In this document: positions 23,716 to 36,901 of the stretch, one piece after another | Layout: each line of letters begins with the position of its first letter | Numbering within the stretch: position 1 is the first letter of the stretch | Assembly (NCBI GenBank): GCA_020205615.1 | Contig: CM035167.1 | Span: 134,864,568-134,928,567, forward strand | Length of the DNA stretch: 64,000 nt | Direction of reading: 5' to 3' | From: Panax quinquefolius | Lineage: Eukaryota > Streptophyta > Magnoliopsida > Apiales > Araliaceae | Notes under the pieces: model-generated | Seen by the model: the letters and a program-made list of their open reading frames with translations, nothing else | What the model was told of the DNA's origin: nothing | Databases searched by the model: none | Translations under genes and position numbers: made by a program

Positions 23716-25076
23716 ACCTCCCTTCTTATGAAATTTAAGCCCTCGAAATTAGGGTGCGATACTGGTATGTCAAGAGGTAAGGATACCTTGATTTCATTTG
23801 ATTCTAACTCCCAAGTCATTTCCTCAACATCTTGGTTCCTCCACAAAACTTTAACTTGAGGTATAACCTTGGAGCGTAGAATATGTTCATTCTTATCCAA
23901 AATTTGAACAGGAACCTCTTCATACGTCAAATCTTCCGCTATTTCGTCCGGTTCTAACTCAATAATATGGTTCGGGTCTTTCACATATTTACGTAACATA
24001 GATATATGAAAAACGTTATGAACACGAGACATATTTGGCGGTAAAAGCGAGTCTATAGGCCAAAGTTCCTACTCGATCAAGGATTAAAATGGACCGATGA
24101 ATCGAGGATTAAGTTTTCCTCTCTTTCCAAATCTTGTAACTCCTTTCCATGGAGCAACTCTTAACAACACATGATCTCCTATATCGAATTCCACGTCCTT
24201 TCGATGAAGATCAGCATAACTCTTTTGTCGATTTTGTGAGGTTTTATACGTTATTCGGATCGTTTGAATCTTTTTCCGTAGTCATACGTACCAACTCTCG
24301 GTCCCAACAACGTTGCTTCACCCACCTCATCCCAAAGATCTTGGAGAATCGACACTTTCTTCCATACAACGCTCGAATGGAGCCATGCCAATACTTGCTT
24401 GATAAGCGTTGTTGTAGGAAAACTCCACCAATGGTAAGAACTTGTCCCAACTCCCCTTGAAATCAAGGACACGAGTCTTAATAGATCTTCAAGAGTTTGA
24501 ATAGTCCTCTCCATTGTCGTCCGTCTCCGAGGATGATATGCCGAAGCTAAATCGTCGTAAGTGCGTGCCCATAGCTTTTTGCAAACTAACCCAAAATGTG
24601 AAGTGAATCTTGGGTCTCGATCGAGAAACTATGGATCTTAAGATACCATGCGATCTTACAATCTCGTTTATGTACATACGAAGCAAGACGTTCAAGTGTA
24701 TAAGTTTCAGATCGGTAAGAAATGAGCGGACTTGGTCAATCTATCAACAATGACCCAAATCGCATCAATGCCTTGAGAAACCTTAGGAAGACCGTGCAGA
24801 ACGAAATCCATGGTAATGTGCTCCCACTTCCATTACGGAATTTCAAGTGGTTGCAATGGACCTTTTGGTACTTGATGCTCCGCTTTAACTCGTTGACAAG
24901 TTAGACACCTTGAGATAAACAACGCTTATCTCTCTCTTCATATTGCTTCCACCAAAATGTATGCCGAATATCATGATACATTTTGGTACTCCCAGATGGA
25001 TTGCAAATGGTGTGTTGTGCGCCTCCATCATGATATTATACTTTAAATCGGTGGTCGTTAAGAACACAAAGTCCGG
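23716..25076 (-). pseudogene. Gypsy integrase with chromodomain-like C-terminus (array unit 1)
   Basis: Minus strand, immediately upstream of the middle LTR. The frame 24032-23694 holds SRVHNVFHISMLRKYVKDP, VPVQILDKNEHILRSKVIPQ and VKVLWRNQDVEEMTWELESN, the C-terminal integrase/chromodomain region of the Tekay/Del clade. Upstream fragments (25082-24885, 24695-24489, 24514-24244) carry the rest of integrase in several frames, with about one break per 200 bases. Integrase inserts the cDNA into the genome; chromodomains are thought to guide chromoviruses to heterochromatin. At 25077-25079 the sequence is cut by CACTA A; unit 2 of the array has lost this region. Confidence 0.82.
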
Positions 25077-25799
25077 AGTCACTACAATAAAAAGCTTATC
25101 AATGATCAGATATCAATGACCGCGACACGGTCAGTAGATGTCTATCTCATGATCGTGTCGCGTCACGACACGAAGTCGTGAGATAATCTGGTCGCTGGAA
25201 GGACATCAGCGACCAACAATAGCGACCGCATTATTAGCGACCGCAAGTAGCGACCGATACCGTCGCTATTATGACTTATGCTGAGTCATTTGTCATGCGT
25301 GACGTGGCACACGTGTCAGCGACCGATAATAGCGATCAGATAGCGGTCCATTAGATTCAAGCGATCATTGAATCATTTTTAGCGACCGCACGCGTCATTG
25401 ATGTTTTTTTTTTTTTTTTTAAATTTTTGCCTATTTTATTGATTTCCCAAAAATAACCTGCTTTGTACCTGCTTTCAATCCCAACACAGTTATATATATA
25501 TATATATATATACAAGCATCCATATTAACATCCATCCAATACAATACAAAACATTCATCCAACATAATATAATCGATATCGTAAACATCCATATAAACTA
25601 ATACAATTGTCCAAAGAATGAATCTAAAAAGAGTACAAGGCTTTAAAAATCTAAAAAAATAAGTCAGCGCTCTTCATGGATCATCCAAATTAGGATCTGT
25701 AATTATCAAAGTAATAAAACATATATGTTACATATAAGTAAAGACATTGACTCGAGAGACTAAAACATATAAGACAATGTAGCTAAACAATAAACGATA

Positions 25800-27278
25800 T
25801 ATATATACCTCTCTGTTGTTGTCTTCTTGCCTCCTCTGCTCTGCTGCCATTGCCATCGCTTTACTTGCCCGCTTAACTCATCGGGACTCGAGATCGCAGA
25901 TGCCCGCCGAAGATATTGAAGAAGATCACGATCTCGACAGATCGCTCTCTCACATGATCGGCCAGGAGTATGATAGAATTTGGATAACACGATGATCGTG
26001 TAGATGGGTGGCGAGTGGCTGCTACGTGCCAGCTTGATGGTTTCAAGGCGTCGTCTTTGTCCTTGGCCTTTGACATAATTTTTCTTCACGATGGGCGCCC
26101 TCTCCCATAATTCTTGATCAATCGACGACGCGGATGCCTTCAGGATGGATAGCGCTCGTTCATTAAGCCCTTATAAGTGTCCTGTCAGAAGATGAACAAT
26201 TAAATAGTTAAAATAAATAAAAAAAAAATACTAAAGAAGGTCGTTACAATTTATAAACAACATATTAGGATAAAGTGAACTTATTACCGCTATCTGAACA
26301 GCTTCAGGTAGACCATCGCGGGTGGCCACATACACATCCAACCAATTGATAGGTTGACCTTGAGACTGAGACTCCTATAGTTCATTTTCTCATATTATTA
26401 TGTAAACATATGATATTTTAGCTACAAAAGATGACTGTAAACATAACATACGTACCTGGCAAAGAATGTCTTTGCGGTTGTGATATCTTGTCGCCCCGAC
26501 GTGCGTTTTTGCCTTTTTCGTCTTCGATACACACGAGGATCATTCGAGGCGGCGCTCTTGCGCCTCTTGACCCAACTCTCGACTTTCCTTTGGTCACACA
26601 TCTCGCACCTATATGGGTTGCATGCGCTTTCACCGTGGGCTATGCTCACGTCATATCTTGCTCACCACATCTCTGGATGGTCAATCTCAAACATTGTGTA
26701 GGGCTTTTTGTCATTCCTTGTTCAAATTATCTTTAGTTAGATCTAATGCAGACTTACGCGAATAAGTGTCTCGAATAAGCGATGCTCGTAGTCGTCGTCC
26801 ATCTATATCGTTTACGCAAATAAAACAACAATAATAATATTAAAAGCTGTTATATTACTAAACAATATTATTTGATTAACTATGTATTATCTATCGAGTG
26901 ATAAAAAATATACCGAAATTCAAATTTAAATCAGATCCTTATGGGCGTAGAGGTGTGCTCGCCCACGTAATCATCTTGGCGTAGGCGATTACATGCTTTA
27001 TAATTGTGAAATGCACTTCATAATTTTACTATCTTGAAAATCACTACAATATACAATAATTTATATTAAAACCCTTACATTTAAATCACTACTATATTTA
27101 TAAAATGAAAATATTAAATCCTTATATATATATACACGATGTTTAACTTACGTCTTTATCACGGAGGAGGACGGATCAGTATAAGAATGCGATCATCCGG
27201 ATTAGCCGGAGAGCCTAACACATGATTAGGGTTCTCAACCCAACCCAAGGCTTTCGTCTTTGCGGAGTTCGAAGACAT
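25800..27278 (-). pseudogene. Coding remnant inside CACTA A, possibly a plant En/Spm transposase fragment
   Basis: From an ATG at 27278 the minus strand reads MSSNSAKTKALGWVENPNHV and then PANPDDRILI, ending near a GTAAGTT donor at about 27150. Further blocks follow at about 27070-26890, 26820-26440 (including VESWVKRRKSAASNDPRVYR) and 26150-25800 (WERAPIVKKNYVKGQGQRRR). The homologous block in CACTA B is at 14060-15490 in the opposite orientation. Similarity to the short plant transposase family PF03004 is a guess from layout and composition. No uninterrupted full-length frame exists. Confidence 0.35.
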
Positions 27279-28559
27279 CTATAAATAAAAATTTAGGATG
27301 TTAGTATAAGTTATAAATGAAAGGTACATAAACATGTCAGGGATATAGAGAACATCAGGATATGTAATTGTATGTAAACAAAAGGACAATAGGATAGGAT
27401 AGTCTAGGCCACTAGGATAGTCTAGGCGTGTATATTTAAGTTACTTAAGGTTACTTTTAGCATCACCAAACTTTATTTAATCATCTAACTCATTTTGACT
27501 TATCAAAGCTCACTTTAAGCTTGAAAAAGAGGGCTTAAATTGGTTTTCTTGTTGGCTTTATTAATGGCCATGTTTGGGAATCATAACTAGCATGTATGAG
27601 CAACTTTGTATCTCTTCTCATAATAGTCCTTTAAGGTCGGGTACTATGAATTGTCCAAAACAATCCATTTTGGCTTTAAAATGTGATTTTAACAAGTCTC
27701 ATGCTCAAAATGGCTTGGGCTTGGTTCCTTTAGTTTGTGTAGCTTTCTTATGTCCTATTATGACTATTGAAACTTGTGTATGGGGTCCGGTATGGTGGTT
27801 CACTATTTTAGTGTTCATTGTTCTATAAAGCTTATTTTCAATGATTTTTAAGCAAGAATTTGCACAACACACCATGTAGACCTTAACTAACTTAGGGAAC
27901 CATTTTTACATGTTATCTATAGGCAATGTATGTACTCCTCACTATCTAACAACACTAGTCACACAAGTTGGCCATAACAGGTCCCCTTATAGGCATAATT
28001 TTGGCTACCAAATCCCCAATACTCACAATAGAACACATATGGTCTTTAAGCATTCCTATAAACCTTAAATCACCATGAAACATTCTCATGCTTAACAAGT
28101 TACTTAAAAAGGATACATATATGATTCGAGGGTCCATATCCGAACACAACAAAAACATCACATATACTCATTGCCATCACATATACACGAATGCATATAT
28201 GGCCATTTGACTTATATATGAAGATTTAGTGTGGTTGAAGTTATGGTGCTTGTGTTTGTGTTTGTACTTTTCATTTTCTTTCTATTCTAAGCTAAGCCAT
28301 ACTTATAGCATACATATTAATAGTGTGTCATTTTCTTTATCTTCTCGATTGTGAATTATGGAAAAACTTCTTTGAACCTTCTTCTTGATTGAATTATGGA
28401 TAAACTTAATTCCTAGTTATGTTTTATGTTATACTAATGTTCAAGTTATATGGCCATTTGACTTATATATGAAAAAAATTCTAGTAGTCTCCCTATAATA
28501 TGGACTATCCACATGCACGAGGGGCATGCATACTTGACAATTTCAATAAAATATAATCC

Positions 28560-29003
28560 CAACACAAAAGCAGAATGTGCACAACTATAATTCAAGGCAT
28601 ACGTGGTCAAATTCTATTGTTATATTCTGCAAAGATACATGGTCAAATTCTATTGGATACAAAGACTTGACTAATCGATTTATTTTGTTAGGGCTTTTGT
28701 TAAATTTCAAGATATCGTAATGCGGGATATCTAGGGGCAATGAAGGAAACTTGTTCATTTTGAAAATGGTGGATCCCTACTACCATTATATATATATTCA
28801 CGAGAGTAAATCATATATAAGATCTTATGATAATGTGAAAAAAACTTTGACAATAATTCCTCCTGGATGGTACTTGTTGGAAGATACTTTGGCATCAAAT
28901 TGAATGGAATGGTTAAAGCCCCAAATTCTATTATTTTGGCATCAAATTGAATGGAAGGTTGAAGCCCCCAAATTCTTTGTATCCAAAAGTTTCCCAAGAA
29001 CAA
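28560..29003. other. Segment of CACTA A not shared with CACTA B
   Basis: This stretch has no equivalent in CACTA B. It contains an imperfect ~50 bp tandem duplication starting TTGGCATCAAATTGAATGGA (about 28889 and 28938) and a 82-codon minus-strand ORF (29003-28755) that I do not recognise. It could be captured host sequence or simply a part deleted from B. Confidence 0.4.
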
Positions 29004-29975
29004 GTTCTAGATAAGAAATTGCTTTAGAAAAGATATTTCGTTGAGATTATAATCCCGGTACTATAATTTTATGGATTATAATTTCAAGAATATTAATCGT
29101 ATGATTAAATAATTTTAGTCACATGTATGTTTGTTTTTTTTTTGTGATTGCCAACTCTAAAATTTAGCAATCAGAATGGCGATACTTCTCGTCTCATAAT
29201 ATCGATCTTTTAGATAATTTTATTTTTCTAAATTATTTGACATTTTATATAATTTATAGTAATTAACTATAATTTTTTCAAAATTATTTCTCATTGGAAA
29301 ATGTATATTGTTAAGCTACATTTATTTATATTTTTGGAAGAAAATGGTGGCCTAAATGCACAACCTACCTTACAATATGGAAAAACTTTGCGATGAATAT
29401 ATGGAATGGAATGGAATGGAATGCATGATGATAAATCAGTGTACTGCAGTGGTGTCGTCATGGTGGTTGTGGTGGTGGTGATGGTGGGTGGCGACGGTGG
29501 TATGTGGTGGTGGTGGTGATGGTGGGTGGTGTGGTGATTTGTGGTGGTGGGTGGCGGCATTTTCCCTCTTTTCCCTCGTCTCTTCTCCCCTCCCTATTCT
29601 TTTCTCCTCTTTTTTCTTCTATCATTTGAGAGTAATGAATCTGGGCCGAACCAGTTAATTGGAATAGATCGTGATCATATCAATGACCGCGTGCGATCGC
29701 TAATTTTAAATGATATGGAAGTATCGGTGATCGCACGCGATCATTTGATGGTGAATGGTCATAAATAACTAAAGCGCCAATATTTCGTGCAATTTTTGGA
29801 GGTAAAAATGAACTTGCGACCAAATAGCGACCGGGTTCGCCGCATTAACATACTCTAATGACCAAATTCAAGGCGATACATTTTTCAAGGTCGCTAGTAA
29901 TACTTTCTGCATGACCAAAAAGAAGCGGTCATTGATGTTTTTGGTCATTTATTCTGACATTTTCTTGTAGTGAGT

Positions 29976-30405
29976 TGACTCAAGTATTCCTTCTTCATCG
30001 AGTCTTGCTTAAGATAAGCACCTTCTTGCACTTTTTTTCTCATACACGCATCGGCTCCAGTGTCCGTAGCTTGAGCGACTTTAACTTTATCGATTAAAGT
30101 CGGTTCTACTCAGATACTCGCTATCATCACATGCGTCCCCTGGAGTCTTTAACTCTATCTCCATCCTTTGCAAGTCACACAAAATGGGCCTTTGCGTTGA
30201 CAATATCGCTTTTCGTGCTTGCATATGATTTTTTACTCAACGCGTCGACTACCACGCTCGCTTTTCGAGGATGGTATTGGATGGTATGATCGTAATCTTT
30301 CAGCAGTTCAAGCCAACGTCGTTGTCGCATGTTGAGTTCCTTTTGAGTGAAGAAATATTTGAAACTTTTATGATCCGTAAAGATCTCCACTTTCTCCCCA
30401 TACAA
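29976..30405 (-). pseudogene. Gypsy RNase H fragment (array unit 1)
   Basis: Minus-strand frame 30405-30175 repeats the RNase H signature of unit 2 ([49 protein letters not shown]) with a few substitutions. The linker 29976-30174 runs to the target duplication of CACTA A. The other half of the polyprotein (integrase) resumes at 25076. Confidence 0.85.
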
Positions 30406-31560
30406 GTAATGCCTCCAAATTTTAAGTCTGAAGACAACATTTGCGCTAACTCTAGATCATGAGTAGGATAATTCCTCTCATATTCTTTGAGTTGTCGCGA
30501 GGCATAAAGCTATAACTTTCCATGTTGCATAAGAACACATCCCAACCCTTTGCAGAAGCATCATTTGTAGATGACAAATCCCTCCGAGCGGATGGTATTG
30601 TCGTAGCAGTCTTTGAAATAAGTCTCCTCTTGAGTTCTTGAAAACTCTTCTCACATTCTTCGCTCCAACCGAACTTTGTATCTTTCCGAAAGTCACGGAG
30701 TCGATGGAGTAGCGATTCGAGAAAATCCTTCCATGAATCTCCGATAATAACCCGGCTAAACCGAGAAAGCTACGTATCTTCGATCATCGATTTAGGTTGT
30801 TCCCGACTTTGAATAGCTTCAATCTTTCTTTGGGTCAGCAGATATTCCATGACTTGATACCACGTGCCCAAGGAATGCTACTTCTTCAAGCCGAACTCGC
30901 ATTTCTTCAACTTGGCATAAAGCTTATATTCACGAAGCTTTTGGAGTGTCACCTCAAGTGTTGCTTTCATGATCTTCACGGCTTTTGGAATAAATAAGGA
31001 TGTCATCAATAAAGGCGACCACAAAGTGATCTAAATATTCCTTGAATACTCGGTTCATCATATCCATGAAGGCGGTAGGAGCATTAGTCAATCCAAAGGA
31101 CATGACTAGGAATTCATAATGCCCATACCGAGTTTAAAGCCGTCTTTGGAATGTCGGTGGTTCTAATCTTCAATTGGTGATATATCGGAACGAAGATCAA
31201 TCTTTGAAAAGAATTTGGCTCCTTGCAAATTGGTCAAACAGTCATCAATACGTGGCAATGGATACCTATTTTGATGGTGACATGATTCAACTCCCGATAA
31301 TCAATACAAAGTCGCATACTCCCATCTTTCTTCTTCACGAATAGAGCAGGAGCACCCTAAGGAGAAGTACTAGGGACGAATAAAGCCGATGTCTAACAAT
31401 TCCTGCGGTTGGGTCTTTAACTCCACGAAGTTCAATAGAGCCATTCGATATGGGGCTTTAGAAATAGGTTTTGTCTGCGGTTCAAGGTCGATACAAAATT
31501 CAATTTCACGCCGGGGTAGGCCAGAAGTTCTTCGGGGAATCGTCAGAAATTTATTAACAA
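30406..31560 (-). pseudogene. Gypsy reverse transcriptase, frameshifted (array unit 1)
   Basis: Nearly the same sequence as 18191-19330 of unit 2, with scattered single-base and dinucleotide indels. No open frame longer than about 75 codons remains. Order with protease and RNase H is that of Ty3/Gypsy. Confidence 0.75.
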
Positions 31561-32157
31561 TAGGAATATCGTTTAAAACTAATATATTTTATTTAAATCG
31601 TGACATGAGCTAAGAAAGCTTGACATCCGTTTTCAATAAGCGAATAGCTTTATGGCTTGAGATGACCGTGATTGATTTTAATGGTTTGGTCGTTTGAATT
31701 CAGATAATAGGTTGATTAGGAATATGAAAGCTAACAACCTTATTTAAAACAATCAATTTTGCATGATAAGTAGTTAACCAATTAATCCCTAGAATCACGT
31801 CAAATGCAAGTATTTTTAATGAAATAAGATCGACGGGTAATGTGAGGGTACCGATTTGAACCAAACAAGACTTATAAGCGAAGTGGATGTAATGAAGGTT
31901 TCTCCCAACGGAGTTTCCACAGATAAGTCAAAGTCTAATTTCTCCCGAGTCAAATTTAATCGATGAGCGCAAGTAGGAGAAATAAAAGAATGGGTAGAAC
32001 CGGTATCACATAAAGTATAGACTTCATTAGAGTTTATGATAAGCTTACCCGTGATGACCTCATTCGGATTCCTTGCTCTTTGGGAGGTCACAACAAACGC
32101 TTCTCCCTCAGACTTCTGGGTTTTGAATTTTCCGGGATGGCCTTTGGTGCCTCCATC
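31561..32157 (-). pseudogene. Gypsy aspartic protease (array unit 1)
   Basis: Minus-strand frame 32091-31816 has the active site CDTGSTHSFIS and the conserved SNEVYTL and LDFDLSVETPLGETFITS stretches, then loses frame near 31880. Unit 2 keeps this frame open further. Confidence 0.82.
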
Positions 32158-33137
32158 CTAGTTGAATTTGTCTTGATGAAACGCACAAAATCGAGCTAAG
32201 TGACCTTCTCTTCCATAATTATAACATGCTTTGGACCGGCATACGCATTTGGATCGATGTGTCCTCTCCTCCGCATTTGAAGCATATGATAGGTGGTCTT
32301 TCTCCTTCCTTAACAATGGGTCTTTGGTCGACGCGTCTTTCCACCATTGTTGAATCTCCGATTTCTTGAAATGTCCATTCTTATTGTTTTGGTAGTGATT
32401 ACCACCGAAGTGGTTACCATATCCGCCCTGTTGATTCCCTCCACGCTTGTTGTCACCGCTCCGATGACTACTCGCCGGTATTATAATTTTGCTTTTGCCT
32501 CTCTTTAGTTGTGTTGACTCATTATCGCGTTCCACTAAGCGAGCCCTATTTACAACATCCGAATACAAACACGGTTTATGAGAAATAAGATGTTGACGTA
32601 TCTCGACTTCAAACCTCTTAAAAACATTCGCGCCATTTCTCTCTTCATTATCCACCAAGTGGGGGAAACCGTGATAACTCCGCAAATTTTGCCTCGTCAT
32701 TGCGACACGGTCATATTGTTTTGTTCCAACTTGATAAATTCCATCTCCTTCATGTGGCGAATACTTTCGGGAAAGTATTTGTCGTTGAACGACTCTGGAA
32801 CTTCTCCCAAGATATTTTCAAGACAAAGAAGTTGAGTACGTTTACCGATTCCCACCGATAATCCGCTCTCCTCGCGCAACATAAAAGCGGCGTGAAGGAA
32901 CCTTTTGCTCCTCGGAGCATCCCAAGACATCAAATATCTTGGTAATCTGTTTTATCCATGCTTCCGCCGGAAGTGGTTTTGGCTCTCCCTTAAACTCCGG
33001 TGGTCCCGGCTCCTTGAATTGTTTAGCGGTGACCGAGAGTTTTTCGTGTTTCCACCTACGTTTTTGGGCGAGTCGCTCTCACTTTCTTTGTTGCATAAAT
33101 TGCATAAAGCCTCTACGAACATTTGATCATTCATCAT
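32158..33137 (-). pseudogene. Gypsy gag with zinc knuckle (array unit 1)
   Basis: Minus-strand frame 32700-32158 (180 codons) holds the nucleocapsid part: FKRFEVEIRQHLISHKPC, VVNRARLVERDNES, a glycine/asparagine-rich linker and the CCHC knuckle CYNYGREGHLARFC at its end. The amino-terminal gag is in 32933-32697 and 33137-32952 in other frames. The protein would form the virus-like particle. Confidence 0.85.
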
Positions 33138-33437
33138 TTAGTCGGTGTTGTTGTTTTGCGTTGCATGAGGATTGTCGCCTTCACGATGCACATTATCACG
33201 ATTATTGATATGTGGTGAATCAACGATCGCTGCGCTCCATTGCTATTCTCAACATTCTCGGATGTCATTTTTGAACATCGCCACAAAACAAAAGGTTAAT
33301 TGACATGTAACAAATTATCCCTATCTTCCGGCCAACCAATAAAATAGCACATAAACTTAGGTAGGTCATACTAGCGAAGGTATTCCGTCTCTCTCCCTCT
33401 AGTACTATTCTCACATCTTAGCGAGGATCATATCCCT

Positions 33438-33452
33438 AAGCTCGATACCAAT
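33438..33452 (-). other. Primer-binding site of array unit 1
   Basis: Immediately inside the LTR the minus strand reads ATTGGTATCGAGCTT. This is close to TGGTATCAGAGC, the complement of plant initiator tRNA-Met, the usual primer of Ty3/Gypsy and Copia elements. Confidence 0.75.
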
Positions 33453-34463
33453 TGTGATGCCCCAAAATTAGGGATACATCACCCATCTTGGGTCGCCACT
33501 TACATGGTACGTAATTTAAATACAACTTACTTAACATAAGCGCCGTGTACAATACGACATAAAGCGTGAGTTTAAATACAAATATCGTCTACTAGATATT
33601 ATATAAACTCAAAAAGGAGTCCTCATTACAATTGTTATCACACTTTATTTCACAGAATAGTGAGGACTACTAATGCTATCTTGAGGACCATCACTCGTTT
33701 CCCAGGCTTCGTCCCGGCTATATTCTCATTTCACGAAGAGAACGGTGAAAAAAAAGGTGAGCTCAACTAGCCCAAAAGAAGAAATATTATGACTAAGATA
33801 ATGCGAATAAATTATCAATAGTCTTCAACAATGTTAAAGCGATAAAATACAATGACAAACCGGTTTAAGCTGCAATGAATATCTGATCCATTAAAAGAGT
33901 CGAGTAGAAAATAAAAGTCTACTATCTTTTAGGTTTTAAAAGTTTTTCATCTTTGTTATAAATGAGACTCAACTTTAATAAATATTCCACATCATCGAAT
34001 CACCCCCGCACTACGGCCGAGGATATTCTTTAAGTATCACGACCACAATTATTCATGCACTACGGGCCAAGAATATTTGTGTATTCATTAATGGTCATGA
34101 TCATGCCAACAATCGTCCATCAATGCACTACTGACATCGAGATTTTTACCACATCATTTGTAACATTACGATTCATGATTACACCGAATAGTCTCTGGTC
34201 ATAATCATACCAAGTCCATCTATGCCTTACAAGCCACAGATGACTTTAAAAAAATATAAACATGAGGATGATGACAATGATATAAGAATTCAATAAAACA
34301 AGTTCAAGAATTATTTTATCGAGAATTATTAACGTCCAAATTATCAATATGATCTTTGTTTTGTAGAGTAAAATTAAAGAATGATCAGAAGAATATTTTC
34401 ATGAAAAGATACTGGATGAAACGCAAATATCAAGGATATTCCAATAATTTCATGGAGTATAGA
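33453..34463 (-). mobile_element. Right LTR of the array, inner part (split by the nested element)
   Basis: The LTR 3' portion on the minus strand, ending at 33453 (GGGGCATCACA). It is interrupted at 34459-34463 by the target duplication ATAGA of the plus-strand element 34464-42931 and continues at 42937. Confidence 0.87.
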
Positions 34464-35196
34464 TGTGAGACCCCAGATTTTATCAATAAAGATTTAAATT
34501 TTGTCAAAATAATTTTTTAATATTATGGTGTGAATTTAAGATAATATTATAGTTGTGGGTAGTATTTATAAATTTTGCAAAGTATGCAAGTGGTTATATT
34601 ATATTCGATTGGTGGGAGAATATTAGGTTTAGCAGGGAATATTCGTACAACTACTCAATCATTGGTGGACCCTATTAATGTAATTATTGTCGAATCGAGA
34701 AAAGCGACAAAAATATTTTATTGAAATAACGGCGGAAGTTTTACCGTTGGTTCTTGTTGAACTACTTCGGTAGTAAAAGTACGATGTCACGTGTGGTTGC
34801 ATAAGAAGCACTGCGGTATTGATTATTGATGCTTATGTGAGAAGTCACTCGGTTTGATTCCATTATTGTCGATTAATAATATGAATTATTATAGCGATAA
34901 TGACGTTTTGTTTTATTCGTATTATTAACGTAATAAAAGCGAAACATCTTTTATATAAAATAGAATACTTTATTAAAGTTATACTATAAATAGAATATAT
35001 TATATTTTATTATGCATAGTGTTGTGTTAGCATAGTGTTTTGCATAGTATTGCATAGTGTTTGCATAGTAAAATGTTTTTATATAAATAGAATATATTAT
35101 ATTTTATTTAAAAGATTTTTCTTTAAATATGGATAGTCAGATTAAAGTAAATCAATCTGGACCGTTCATGGATTAATTCTTATGCATTCCATTTTC

Positions 35197-35206
35197 CTAT
35201 AAATAG
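35197..35206 (+). promoter_or_regulatory. LTR TATA box (5' LTR)
   Basis: CTATAAATAG, preceded by a pyrimidine-rich stretch and followed by a GAGAGAAATTATAGAGAGAA leader; conserved in all complete LTR copies of this family in the window. Confidence 0.7.
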
Positions 35207-35589
35207 AAGCTCATTCCTTCATTATTTTTCTTTACTTAATTCATTGAAACTCTAGAGAGAAATTATAGAGAGAAGCTATAGAGAGAAAATTATAGAAAGA
35301 AGAAGAGTATTCTGCTACTTCACTACTTCTATATTAGGTTCTTTTACGGTAAGGGGTATTATTTGTTGTGTACCGTAAAGGGTGTTATTCTTTCTTCTTG
35401 AAGAGAACTTACATTATTCCATTCATTATCATTACGTTGGAATAACTTTGTAAAAGTGGCATACCCTATACATAACTTTTGTATCTGTGGCATACCCTAT
35501 ACTTGGTGAAATCCTTATGTTATTCCATTGCTTATTATTACATTGGAATAACTTTGTATACTGTGATTTACCCTATACTTGGTGACATT

Positions 35590-35840
35590 CTTCTATTATT
35601 ACATTGGAACATCACATGCGTGTGTTTTACGGGACTGTTTAATTTTTTTATTATTACTGTTGGAACATCACATGCATGTGTGTTTTACAGGACCGGTTCG
35701 TCTTTATCATTCTGTTGGAATATCTGTCTGTGTGTTTTACACCGGATCTGGTTCCATCTTTATTATTACATTTGGAACATCACATCGGTGTGAATTTCAC
35801 ACGACTGGTTCCGTTATTATTATTCTGTTGGAATAACTTT
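35590..35840. repeat. ~62 bp subrepeats in the 5' LTR of the nested element
   Basis: About four units of TTATTATT-CTGTTGGAACATCACATG followed by TGTGTTTTACAGGACTGGTT. The units differ mainly at the GGACTGGTTCC motif and at the CATGTGTGT run. Confidence 0.75.
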
Positions 35841-36901
35841 ATCTGTCTGCAATCTGCCGCATACGGTGATTTCTTTTGTTATTCCATTCTTTATTATACC
35901 CAGGTTGGTTAAAACTTTGACTTCTATACTCCATGAAATTAGTAGAATATCCTTGATATTTGCGTTTCATCCGATATCTTTTCATGGAAATATTCTTACG
36001 ATCATTCTTGAATTTTACTCTACGTAAGCGATTATTATGTTGACAATTTGGACGTTAATAATTCATGGATTAAATAATTCTTGAACTTGTTTTATTGAAT
36101 TACTATGTCATTGTCATCATCCTCATGTTATATTATGTTATCTTTGGCTTACGTGCATAGATGAACTTAGTATGATTATGACCGAGGATCATTCGGTATA
36201 ATCATGACTTGATATAAATGATGTGACAAAAGTCCTCGGTGGCTTTGTAATGCGATTGATGGATAGTTTTTGGTATGATTATGACCGGGGTGATTCGGTA
36301 TAGTCATGACCATTGATAATTTGATGAAAATCCTTGACCCAGTAGTGCATGGATGATTAGATGTGGTGGTTTATTTATTATTTGAGTCTCGTGATAAAAA
36401 TTGATGAAAACCTTTTAAAACCTAAAAGATAGTAGACTTTATTCTCTACTTGACTCTTTTAATAGATTGCTTATTCAGCTGCAGATTAAAGCTGGTTGTC
36501 TATTGTATTTTATCGGTTTAAACTTTGTTGAAGGCTAATGATAATTTATTACGCATTATCTTAGTCATAATATTTCTTCTTTGGGCTAGTTGAGCTCACC
36601 CTTTTCTTTCACTTTATTCTCTTGAAATGAGAACATATTTGGGACGAGTCGGGGAGCGAAGTAATGGTCAGAGGATAGCATTAGTAGTCCTCACTATTAC
36701 GTGAAATAGTGTGATAATAGTTGTAATGAGGACTCCTTTTGAGTTTGTATAATATCTAGTAGACAATATTTGTATTCAAACTCACGGTTTATGTCGTATT
36801 ATTACCACGACAGTTAGGTTAGTAAGTTGTATTTGAATTTATGTACCATGTAAGTGGCGACCCAAGATGGGTGGCGTATACCTAATTTTAGGGGCGTCGC
36901 G

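Larger units (their letters stand above)
25080..29972 (-). mobile_element. CACTA (En/Spm-like) element A, 4893 bp
   Basis: Begins CACTACAATAAAAAGCTTAT at 25080 and ends TTTTCTTGTAGTG at 29972, with a perfect 3 bp target duplication AGT (25077-25079 and 29973-29975). Both ends have arrays of GCGACCGC/GCGGTCGC-type motifs (25110-25400, 29670-29940). It splits a Gypsy polyprotein between RNase H (right) and integrase (left). The interior carries a small multi-exon coding remnant on the minus strand but nothing recognisable as a complete DDE transposase, so it is probably non-autonomous. Confidence 0.88.
34464..36901 (+). mobile_element. 5' LTR of the nested non-autonomous Gypsy element (2438 bp)
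   Basis: Begins TGTGAGACCCCAGATTTTAT and ends near GGGGCGTCGCG, against GGAGGCGTCACA in the 3' copy. It belongs to the same LTR family as the array but is in the opposite orientation. It carries a TATA box at 35197-35206 and tandem ~62 bp subrepeats at 35590-35840. The ORFs inside are artefacts of the subrepeats. Confidence 0.88.
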
